Shown: positions 22,176 through 31,424 of the stretch, piece after piece
Layout of the letters: every line of letters begins with the position of its first letter
How positions within the stretch are numbered: position 1 is the stretch's first letter
Assembly: GCA_018806915.1 (NCBI GenBank)
Contig: JAGKQI010000100.1
Span: forward strand, 1 to 64,000
DNA: 64,000 nucleotides
Reading direction: 5' to 3'
From: Phytophthora colocasiae
Taxonomy: Eukaryota; Oomycota; Peronosporomycetes; Peronosporales; Peronosporaceae
The notes under the pieces: generated by a model
Databases searched by the model: none
What the model was told of the DNA's origin: nothing
The model's input: the letters and a program-made list of their open reading frames with translations, nothing else
Program-made: the position numbers and the translations under genes

Positions 22176-22849
22176 ATGGAACATGACGAGAGTCGTGCGA
22201 TCCATTCGACTGGGATCCACTTAGGGAATGCTACACCCGATGCTTGCGCTCAAGCTGTGGCCTTCTTCCTGGGAATCCGTGATGTCGAGTATCGTGGAGA
22301 CATTCTACTGAAGAATTTACTGTCAACCAAACGTGAACAGCTTCTGGCACTTCCAGACGCTGTACTACGCTTCCTGGCGAGTCTTCCCAACCAAGAGTGG
22401 ACACTTCTCGGGTGTCAATTTCTTCTTGAAGCTGGAGGTCGCTGGAATGCTGTAGCTGTAGCCTCGTTGCTTGACAAAGTGATGGCCCAAGCGCGAGGAA
22501 AGACGCTCATGCAAGCAGAAATCTGTTGGATTCGCTACGTTTCACCTGCTACGCGAGCTTTAGCCAGCAACGCACCAGTTTTGGTCAGGGCTGTATGAAG
22601 ACACTAGAAGGCGCTTTTGCCATCTACAATGTGTCTCAAAACACGTATCTAAGATCCCCTCCAGTGTCAGGTCTCAGCACTTCGACGTCCAGTGGTTACG
22701 AGTTCTTAATAAGCACTGCTTATCGTCCTTTGGATCACTCCTGGAACAAGTACCACAAGTGGGGGATCAAACCTGCTACCCCATCACTTCTGGAGCGAGG
22801 TCTGGATGCGTTTTTCAAGAAAGAATACGCAGACGAAAGGACCAAGTGA
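22176..22849 (+). pseudogene. Hypothetical protein with one frameshift
   Basis: An ATG at 22176 opens a 140-residue frame (MEHDESRAIHSTGIHLGNAT) with regular helical segments and a stop at 22598. A second frame covers the same place and goes on to 22849, including TLEGAFAIYNVSQNTYLRSP and ALDAFFKKEYADERTK-type text (SLLERGLDAFFKKEYADE). Together they would give about 224 residues with a single-base slip somewhere between 22526 and 22598. No intron fits, because the gap is too short. I do not recognise the family. The slip may be a real lesion or a sequencing error, as in several neighbours. Confidence 0.5.
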
Positions 22850-22931
22850 TCACTACATGTATTTTAACAATTCTTGCTGTTTGAAGCTATTTCTTCATTG
22901 GTGACTGAAATCACTCAACACTATACGTGTT

Positions 22932-24522
22932 CTACGGTAGATCACGTAAAACTTCTACCTTCATCATGAACGGATCCTTCATCCTCAGCGTTATACCTCT
23001 ACCATGAGTGACAACCTGTCCACTCACTTCTTCAAGACGGAAGCGACTCACCAGACAGGAAACCACAAGCTTCAACTCGAGTAAAGCCAAGTTGCGTCCC
23101 ACACATACTCGCGGCCCAGTACCGAATGATGCGAACGTCGTAGATGAAACAGGTAGCAACTTGGCCGATTCTTTGTCCAGGAATCGTTCCGGCACGAACT
23201 TTGCAGCATCCGACCCCCACACATTTTCTAGTCGAGCGGTAGAGTAAATCGACAGCAACACAGCGGACTCTGCAGGGACAAACGTGCCATCAGGAAACAC
23301 GGTGTCACGGGAGCAATGGTATGGAATTGTCGGGACGGGAGGGAATAGACGCAAAAGTTCGCGAATGGTTGCCTCTAGGTACGGAAGTTCTTGAATTTGA
23401 TCCATGGACGGCACATAACTCTCCGATTTGGCGAGCTGTGGGAGCTTTAAGAAAAGTTCCTCGCGTAGTTTATCTAACACACGAGGATTTTCATGCAACA
23501 TGTGCAGTAGCCAACTCAAAGCGTCTGCAGTTGTGTCTCGACCAGCAATCATACCAGCGAATGCGACGTCCCGGAGGTCAGTCGGTGTGATATCTTGTCC
23601 ACTCGCGTCCATAGTATCGAGAATAATTGATACGATATCTTTGCGTTCTGGTTCAGTGTTTCCCTTCGTTGTGTCCTGTTGAGTACGGCGCTTTTCAATC
23701 GTGAATGAGATGGTATCCATGAGGAATTTGTTGATCACCACCATAAATTCTCGAAGACGACGCTCACTGCCTACATTCAGCCAGCGTTTGATCTTCCAGA
23801 ACCAAACCGGATACGTGAACCGATCCGTGCAGATGTGATGAGCCTCGTTGAATGCGACTTCAAATGGATGATCGTTGGTGGAGCTCAAATTTCCAAGCTT
23901 CTGCCCAAAGCCGATCTCCGCGAACGTCTCGAGCGTGAATTTGTTCATTAACTTGTACATATCAACCGCTTTTCCCGTCTGACTGGCCTCGTTCATATTA
24001 TTCATGATTACTTGAATGTTCTTCTGCACCACAGGTGTCATGAATTCCCGCAAAGCTCGACTACTGAAGAGGTTCACGAGCACTTTCCGGTGGTATTTCC
24101 AACGATCCCCACTGACGAGCAAGATGCCGTCCCCCATATAGTCCGAGAAGACTGTGTAAGTGTCAATTCCCTGGCAAAAGTTGCTCGACTGGAGTTTCAA
24201 AACCTGTTCCAAATGCTCCGGTTTGGCTAAATAGACCAGTGGGTTTTTGCCGACCAATCGAGCAGCATAAGGTTGGCCATCCCGTTCCTGGAAGCGGTCA
24301 GACATCCAGTCCTGGATTCGTGATACATTGGAGACCATCTCCAGTGTATTCCCGAGCAATGGGACCCCAGGGAGAAACGGGATTTCCCCGACATCTTTAC
24401 GCGGAGGGGTTTTTCACTTTCTTCCAACTATGGTAAAGTGTTGCGACCGCAGTCACCGCAACAAAACCGAGTAGAATGGAGTTAAGGCTAAGTTCATGTC
24501 GAGGCATCCAAAGTGGAAGCAT
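22932..24522 (-). CDS. Cytochrome P450, CYP86/CYP94-like fatty-acid hydroxylase (one-base frameshift near N-terminus)
   Basis: The main frame shows the full P450 signature. The I-helix has AGRDTTA, the K-helix has ELLR in RELLRLFPPVPTIP, the PERF-type motif is FVPERF, and the haem loop FGTGPRVCVGRNLA carries the cysteine ligand. The nearest style is microbial and plant long-chain fatty-acid omega-hydroxylases. An ATG at 24522 starts MLPLWMPRHELSLNSILLGF, a membrane anchor that would place the enzyme on the ER. This frame stops after about 41 codons. The main frame is open upstream to PPRKDVGEIPFLPGVPLLG, so the two join if one C is removed from the run at 24406-24409. An ATG at 24359 is a less likely alternative start because it drops the anchor. 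The gene is divergent from the thioesterase gene at 24711. Confidence 0.85.
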
Positions 24523-24710
24523 GGTTGTGCTTGCTGGGAAGTCAGTTGTGGATCAGTGGAAGGTTACCTAAGAGTCATTTCCGAAAGTGGCTACATCTGC
24601 TTGAAGCGAGTCAGCCAATCATCGAGCAAAATGTACGGCCGCTGCAAGTACCTCACTCGCCCCACTTGCTAAAGGTACTGTACCTCTCTCTGCTAGAGGC
24701 TCTGACGGTT

Positions 24711-25445
24711 ATGGTGTTTCGTGCGTTGTGGAATGCTGGCTCGGGCCTGGTGTATCGCCTGGCGAACAAGCGGTCGATGGGCAAAGGCGTCATGGGTGTG
24801 GACTACCCGTCTGTATGGAAGGGGAGGACGGGGTTCCTCGACTGTGACGTGAATCTGCACCTCAACAACGCGTCTTACCTCTACAGTATGGAGCTCGCGC
24901 GTTGGCACTTCACTGCGTACGTAGTGTCCACGTTACTACAGTAGTGATCGTATTAATGGTTTACAATATGTAGTGCCAATGGTATCTTGTGGCAGGCCAT
25001 CAAGAACCGGCGTATGGTAGTTGTAGGCTCCCAAGCAGTCCGCTATCGCCATGCCATCCCGCCATTCCACGCGTACGAGATCAAGACGCAGGTGGTGTAT
25101 TGGGACGACGACTGGATTTATCTCTTGCACCGGTTTCAAGACCCCACTACTGGCAAACAGTATGCCGAGGGGGTTGTGCGTGGCGTCGTGATGAAAGGGC
25201 GACGTCGAGTGTCTCCCAACAAGATCCTTGCCGAAGTGAGCGACGGTGAGATGATCGAAGCTCCTAAGGAAGTACCGGACGTGGTGAAGAGCTTATTGGA
25301 TTGGGATAGTGCGTGTACTGTCAGTATGCGTGAAGCTGGCAAGGAAGCAGAAATGGTCTTGGAAGCAAACCCGTCCCCACCTGCACCGGAAAAGCTCTGG
25401 GCTCGAGCCTGGCAAGAGATGAAGAAGTCCATGAACCTGCCGTAG
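24711..25445 (+). CDS. Thioesterase-like (hotdog-fold) protein, copy 1
   Basis: Exons are 24711-24916 and 24974-25445, with a 57-base GT-AG intron in phase 2, giving 225 residues. The core DYPSVWKGRTGFLDCDVNL, then HLNNASYLYSMELARWHF, matches the acyl-CoA thioesterase-like family that includes animal THEM6 proteins. The D...N-LHLNNASYL stretch lies at the usual active-site helix. Later come SQAVRYRHAIPPFHAYEI and the strand DDDWIYLLHRFQDPTTGK. The ATG at 24711 (MVFRALWNAGSGLVYR) was chosen by alignment with copy 2; an upstream open stretch has no good start. The N-terminus may be a short membrane-associated helix. Function inferred: hydrolysis or binding of fatty acyl thioesters, possibly linked to the divergent P450. 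Confidence 0.8.
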
Positions 25446-25593
25446 ATGAAAGTTGGCAAAGCACACGTGAAAAATAAATTGTCACTTTTCACGTCGGAAT
25501 CTTCACGTCGTAGCGGAAGCATGGCCTGACTGCCATCGGACAACAATAAGTGTTGCATCACTTGTGCTTAGGACGAGTTGTTGTGTTGCGACG

Positions 25594-26363
25594 ATGGTGG
25601 GCCGGATCATGTGGAATGTGGGTGCCGGGCTGCTGCATCGAGCGCTGAATCGCGCGCACATCCGCCCGGGCATGGGCATCGCGTACCCTTCGGTGTGGCG
25701 TGCACGTCCGGGCTTTTTGGACTGCGACATCAACCTGCACCTAAACAATGCGTCTTACCTGTCCAATATGGAACTGGCGCGCTGGCACTATTGCGCGTGC
25801 GTTAGCCTAAACTTTTTTTTTCTAAACGTAGTAGCTCATTTTCTGTTTTCTTGTGGTCCAGAGTGACGGGTATTTTAGGCAATGTTGCTCGCCACCGCAG
25901 AGCGTTACTCGTCGCCTCGCAGGCTGTGCGCTTCCGCTACCCGATTCCCCCCTTCCGGCCGTACGAGATTCTGTCGCAACTCGTCTTCTCCGACAGCGAG
26001 TGGATGTATTTTTTGCACAAGTTCCAGTGCCCGACAACCGGCAAACTGTACGCGGAGGGGTTGTGCCGCGCCACTTGCAGGCAGGACGGTGAAAACGTTT
26101 CCGCTGCCAAATTGTACGCTGAAGTGTTTGGAGGGGACGCTGACGCACTACACATTGATCTGCCCAAGGAAATGCCCGACGTGGTGCGGCAGCTGCTGGA
26201 ATGGGAATCCTCGCCGCCCCTCGTACTGGAGACCTCTCAGGAGGCAGCACAACGTCAAAAGGAGACCATCATGCCGTCTGCCACGTCTCTGCGTTCGAGC
26301 AACAGCGACCCGGTCAAGAAATTGCTGGCACGGGCCACAAGCTCGTGGAACTCGCCAATGTGA
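25594..26363 (+). CDS. Thioesterase-like (hotdog-fold) protein, copy 2
   Basis: Exons are 25594-25796 and 25862-26363, with a 65-base GT-AG intron at the same place and phase as copy 1, giving 234 residues. The core reads AYPSVWRARPGFLDCDINL, then HLNNASYLSNMELARWHY. The second half has SQAVRFRYPIPPFRPYEIL and EWMYFLHKFQCPTTGKLYAE. The C-terminal 50 residues are polar and differ from copy 1. The starts agree well (MVGRIMWNVGAGLLHRALNR against MVFRALWNAGSGLVYRLANK). The shared intron shows that these are tandem duplicates. Biochemical role as for copy 1; the substrate cannot be told from sequence. Confidence 0.82.
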
Positions 26364-26978
26364 CCGACCGCCTGATAAAAGAAGGGTTTTGTAGAGAGAA
26401 AATGAAAAATCCCCTAGATTTTTGGTACAACAAACCTACGCCTTAACGACGTTGCGAGGATGCTCACAGTCAGCCTGGCGCCACCTTCTCGAACATACAT
26501 ACTAGTACCTTCGACGACGCCTGTTTTAGCACACTGGTTTTCGCCGGCCTCTCGCTTCTCCCATCACGAGTCGCATGCCTAAACCAAGCAAACAAGGCGG
26601 GCGGAGAAAGACAGATGGTTGCAGAAATACTATACTTTTACATCGTCATTAGGCTCGGTCCGCGCTGAACTTGAAAGCGTGCACTACGCTGAGGGCGGAA
26701 CACGAGGGGCCGGAGAGCGGCGGCCGTGCCGGCCTGCTATTAAACTACTATGGCGAGTCGCCCTTCGCAGCTCTCGAGCCCCAAAACAAGGGGGCACGTC
26801 TAGTCGTCAGGGCTCTAAGCGCAGAGAAGGCGACCGTCCTTAAAACTTCTTTCTATGAGTTTGGGATCGAACCTGGAGAGGACGCGCGACTGTCCCGAAC
26901 CTGGACCCAAAAGACCCATAATCCCAAAAATGTCCTGGGGAGGATGATCCAGTCAAGCGAGACTGAGGCCTTCCTTAG
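26364..26978. other. Intergenic, no gene assigned
   Basis: GC-rich sequence with one plus-strand frame (26671-26982, about 100 residues) of low complexity and no recognisable motif. It overlaps the end of the AN1 gene on the other strand, and I treat it as non-coding. Confidence 0.4.
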
Positions 26979-27653
26979 TTAGTTGATCCGGGCGACCTTC
27001 GCAGGCACCACGACGGGGTTTTCTTCCTCGAGTTTGCGCTTTCCTGCTGTCTTAAAGTTGAAAGCGCAGTTGTGCTCCTCAGCATAACGATGCTTGCCAC
27101 AGAACGTGTAGTCGCAGCGGCACTTCACAGCAGTTAAGCCGACCTTCACCTTACACTCCCAGCAGCGCCGGCGGTTCTTCTGTACAGGCTTTGTGTCTTT
27201 CTTTTCCTCCGTCTTTTCCTTGATCTTGGCTGTAGGCTTGTGTTCCTCGCAGAAAGCAGCAGCAGGCGGCAACACCGTCGACTTGGAGCGCTTCAGACAG
27301 CTTTTCCGGTATGTCAGTGACGCCTTTACACTCTGAAGCACGGCAGGCGGTACACGGGCGAATCTTGGAGCAGAAGACACTGCTGAGGCGTCCGGGGACG
27401 CGTCCACACTCGACGGAGACGCCCCACCTGACGCTGGAGCTTTGATACAGTCACTTGGAGAAGGGACCGGCGTTGTAGACACAACTGTGGAAGAAGCCGT
27501 GGATGTGGAGGTGGCACTGGCTGAGGATACGCCCGAGGCGGCCTCGGCGGGCGTGTTGGAGGTCGTCGACGTCTTGGTGACCATCTCGGAAGCGTCGGCG
27601 GGCGTGGGGGCGGGCGGGGCTTCGTTAAAGACCGGGAACGAGCTGTGCGCCAT
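26979..27653 (-). CDS. AN1-type zinc-finger protein
   Basis: From ATG 27653 the product is 224 residues. Residues 1-165 are a long low-complexity region rich in Ser, Thr, Ala and Pro. Near residue 165, RRCWECKVKVGLTAVKC opens an AN1 finger. It continues CDYTFCGKHRYAEEHNCAF, giving the full C-x2-C...C-x-C...C...H...H-x-C ligand set. A lysine/arginine-rich tail ends AKVARIN. AN1 proteins of the stress-associated type bind ubiquitin or proteasome partners; here there is no A20 finger. The frame is open to 27869, but an initiator-like element at 27661-27673 places transcription start just above 27653, so I prefer that ATG. Confidence 0.85.
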   Translation of the reverse strand: MAHSSFPVFNEAPPAPTPADASEMVTKTSTTSNTPAEAASGVSSASATSTSTASSTVVSTTPVPSPSDCIKAPASGGASPSSVDASPDASAVSSAPRFARVPPAVLQSVKASLTYRKSCLKRSKSTVLPPAAAFCEEHKPTAKIKEKTEEKKDTKPVQKNRRRCWECKVKVGLTAVKCRCDYTFCGKHRYAEEHNCAFNFKTAGKRKLEEENPVVVPAKVARIN

Positions 27654-27660
27654 CGAGCGA

Positions 27661-27673
27661 AAGCGGAAATGAG
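27661..27673 (-). promoter_or_regulatory. Oomycete initiator-like element, AN1 gene
   Basis: Read on the minus strand, CTCATTTCCGCTT lies eight bases before the ATG. The first nine bases match the oomycete core promoter consensus GCTCATTYYNCAWTTT; the CA step is changed. It supports the shorter start. Confidence 0.4.
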
Positions 27674-28536
27674 GTCCGAATGGGGCCTGCGATGGAGGGA
27701 GGGGGGGGGAAAAAAACCGCAAAAGGCCTCTGGGACAGGGGCGGCATACAGGGGAAAAAATGGAGGAAGCTGGCATCTGTGTAACTGCTCGGCGAATTAT
27801 GGCAAATCGGGGTTCGCCAGCGACTCTGCGAAAATCAGACAGACGTGTATACGGAAGTGAAGCTGTCACCGGATAAAAGTATACATTGGAAATGGTGAAG
27901 GATTATCACGGAAGGTGCATGACAGGTATACATCTCCGGATAAACATCGTCTTAAAAAAAGACGTTCGATTTTATTTAGGCTCATCGACCGTTGGTATGG
28001 CGCTCCACTATGGGCCACATCGAAGCCGGCGCTCTTCCCATCGTTTCAAACAGCAGATGGCCTCTGGCCGCAGCCGAGCTCTTTTTGCTTACCGGTTTTC
28101 TGGCAGGCTGCCAGTGGCAGCACACCCATCTGGGGCACGGAAGGCTCTCTCTTCTGCCTTTATTGCGTTACGGGTCGAACAACAACAGCGGCCTCCGTCT
28201 TGGCAAGACTTCTGGTTCGTTCCAGTTGCTAGCCCCTTCGCTTTTCGGATTGTGTGTGAGTATTGGCAGAGGTTACACTACTGCAGGCAGAATTCCGTCC
28301 AGGGATCCCAGCCCCTTTCCCATCTGATTGTCCTGCCACACATACAAGTACGTTGGGTTACCCAACTTGGGTAGCTCGTGCTCGTGCACGACGGACAAAT
28401 CCACACTGTCGTCACGTGAAGAGAACCTGGGCCTAAGAGGTACAGTGTACCAACACACTGTATACCAAAATCTGATTCCCATCTGATTACCGGTACTTGC
28501 TTTTCCTATAAAGTGTCCCCAAAAAAGTGTTTCACC
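27674..28536. other. Intergenic, no gene assigned
   Basis: Divergent promoter region between the AN1 gene and the SUMO protease. Plus-strand frames at 27886-28374 are overlapping, without motifs or a clear splice structure. A phrase CCCATCTGATT occurs twice (about 28318 and 28480). Confidence 0.35.
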
Positions 28537-31341
28537 ATGCGGCTCGGCATGGAGTCGCCGTCGTCTCCGCAGGCACCCGCGAGGCGTGGGGCGCCCATTG
28601 CAGCTCGCTCATCCGCACTCAGTCCCATAGATGTAGATGGTGACGACGCTACGTCCCCTGCACGCTCTGTCAACGACCTGGAGACGCTCTCTTCACCTTC
28701 CACCCGACCATCACTCCTGAATTTATCACCTGCAGCCAATAATAATACCGGTATTAAACGGAGGCGACTGGAGCTCCATTATGACAGCAGTGACAGCGAA
28801 GAAAAGAAAAGCGAACCAAAAGATCAGGACGAACCTTCGGACAACAAGAAGCTCAACTTCTTCTTCAAGATGGCTACACCTCCCAAACCTTCACGCAGAG
28901 AAACTTCCACCATCTCTGGACACAGCAGCCATAGCAGCAGTGCACGGAGGTCCCCAATGAGAGACGACTTGCACGAGGTCATCTCTGCTGCTCGCGCCAT
29001 CATCTGCAGCCAGAAGTTCGACCGCTGTGAGCTCGAATTTGGACAGGATGCAGTGCAGTTGATGATCTGGAAGGATGGAAGGCGCAGATGGAGGGGAGGG
29101 GTCAAGTACGCGCACGTAAAGCGCTTCTGGTGCGTAAAAAAATTGCATAATATGTGGGATGGAGGTTTTAATAGTTTTCATTGTATGTTGTAGCTTCTCG
29201 CGGGTTGATCACCCACCGTATATTTTGTTGCTGCAGCTGGACAATGACAAAGGACGCTCTGAGTTTGCTACTTTTTATGATCCTATTTATGCGAGATGTT
29301 GTCAACATAAAGAGAAGACTGCGCCGGGTATAGTGAAACTAACCGAATTGTTGTTGGGCAGTTTCTGTTGTGCTAACGAGTGATTTACTTGAACAGAAGT
29401 GTATGGTATTATATTTTACTTTGACGATGCAATGGACTACACACGCTGTCAGAGCATGGGCGACAGCATTCCTAGGTTGACACAATTTTTCAGGGAAAAG
29501 CTAACGTGAGTCACAATTGCTTTGCCTACTCATGTAATCAACACATTGCTGATTTTTCTGTTGTCATAGGGAGAATGAAGTTCTGGAATACACAAGTCAG
29601 GATTCTTCCACTAAGTTGGGACCTCCTCGCCGGGTTGAATTACGAAGCAGCTTGTCATCACACGTTGAAATGAAAAGTCTTACGTCAGCGGTGGGCGACA
29701 AAGTCAGACGGGGGCTTAACAGTGTGGCTAGTTTCTTCAGTCCAGCTCCACGATCTTCTGTCTTGGAAGAGGACCATCCTAAAGATCATGGCAATTCTAT
29801 GAGAGGCCAGACGCTGGATCTGTCACGTGAAAGTAATGGTGTATTGCATGCTGACGTTGGGGAGGGAAAGACGCCAATTTCGATTAATGATTCCAGTAGA
29901 GAACGGGGCCCAGGAGCAGACAACGGCGTGGAAACGGTGATTATAGATCAGAGCACACAACCAGACAGAAGAGACGTGCCTGTACTATCTTCTGCGTTAG
30001 AGAAAGAAGAGAAAGAGAGTGACAAGATTATGACCAGGAAAAGAGCAGCGGAAAGTCGGCGTGAAGACGAAAAAGTGAAACGGAGGAAATTAGAAACTCG
30101 GCGCAATGAAGTCCTACTCACGTATCCCTACGATGGATCGGATACGTCGGGGCGAATATCAGTGACACTTGGTGATGTGGATCGTCTTGCTCCTGGAGAG
30201 TTTCTGAACGATAATATCGTTGACTTCTTTCTCAGGTAAGTTTGGAATGGGTGCTAGGAACTTACAAACACTAACATCATTTGCGAGCAGGTTTTATTGG
30301 CGACATTTGCTTCCGTGGCAACAGCAGCAAACGCATTTCTTCACGTCGCACTTCTTCACTCAGCTAAATGGCACTAATGGTGCTCATGAGCTAAAAAATG
30401 CTGATCCTGATGAACGATTCGCTCGTGTTGCGCGTTGGACGCATAAAGAGACGAATCTCTTTAGCAAGCGCTTCCTATTTTTTCCGATCAACGACAGGTA
30501 TGCCTTTGATTTGTTATAGCAAATGATTAATATGTAAAACTAACATTGTTTTATCTGGTGGCATTGCACTTCGTAGTTTTCACTGGAGTGTAGCTGTATT
30601 TTGCAATCCAGGCTCTGCTATTATCAATAAGCGTCGAAAGGTGAGACGCTTTCGACGACTGGACAAGACCGATGTAGTGGATTTGGTGGATGAAGATGGT
30701 GGCAAGAGTGAAGGAAGTTTGGGTACAGGAGACGATGCCGTGGAGGAAGTTGAAGAAGAAGAACTGGAATCGTGTCGAGAAGATCGGCTGGCTAATCCTC
30801 CCTGTCTTTTATTTCTGGACTCCCTTCGCTGTCATCGAAAGAAGAAGTTCACGAAAATGTTGCGCAACTATTTGGAGTGCGAGTGGAAAGCGCGCTATGC
30901 TGTCACTGCTACAAATGTGAAGCAGAAAACTGAAAGTGGGATGTATGAGGAGGAGTCCATTGTGACATCATTCGATTCAGAAAGCATTGGGCTCGTCGAT
31001 CCAGATGTAAGTCGGATCGTTTTAGCTATTTTGGGCGCGTATTCTTACACTCCGTTATGACTATGTAGATGCCAATGCAGAGTAACAGCTCCGACTGTGG
31101 AGTTTTTCTCCTTATGTACGCTGCGTCGATCGTGCGTCTATTTCCTGCAGGAGTGACATCTGAGGATCTGGAAAACAACCTCGCGTCGACACTAAAGCCA
31201 GATATGTTTCGGGATGAGCATGTGCTGGAATTCCGTGAATATCTGCATCAGCTACTGTTCTGCTTGCAATATTTAGAGAGAAACGGGCTCCCAGAAGAAA
31301 AGGTGAAGGATGAGGATCTCGAGTTCTTCACAATTGACTAA
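28537..31341 (+). CDS. Ulp1-family SUMO protease, SENP6/7 (Ulp2)-like
   Basis: Seven exons: 28537-29133, 29237-29327, 29397-29505, 29570-30235, 30291-30497, 30577-31006 and 31069-31341. All have GT-AG introns and together give 790 residues in frame. The N-terminal third is Ser/Pro-rich and acidic. The C-terminal C48 domain begins VTLGDVDRLAPGEFLNDNIV. The catalytic His is in SFHWSVAV, the Asp in LFLDSLRCH, and the oxyanion Gln and Cys in MPMQSNSSDCGVFLL. About 55 residues of acidic insert split the domain between His and Asp (EEVEEEELESCRED), as in SENP6/7 and Ulp2, which trim poly-SUMO chains. Basic stretches suggest nuclear location. The first splice (29133/29237) is my least certain. It ends 83 bases from the stop of the convergent kinase gene. 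Confidence 0.88.
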
Positions 31342-31424
31342 AAGTTGGCAACTACAACAGGCAACAGGCGCTTTATATTATTATCAGAGCGCTCATGAAC
31401 TACACTGTTCGCTGTGGCTATGTT

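Noticed and set aside
22598..22622. A tiny intron joining the two frames of the hypothetical gene
   Set aside because: The only GT...AG pair there would make an intron of about 25 bases, far below the 52-113 bases seen in this window.
26671..26982. 103-codon plus frame
   Set aside because: Overlaps the AN1 gene end on the other strand and shows no domain or splice partner.
27886..28374. Overlapping frames of 105 to 162 codons in the AN1/SUMO-protease spacer
   Set aside because: Three frames are open at once, none has a motif, and no splice structure selects one of them.
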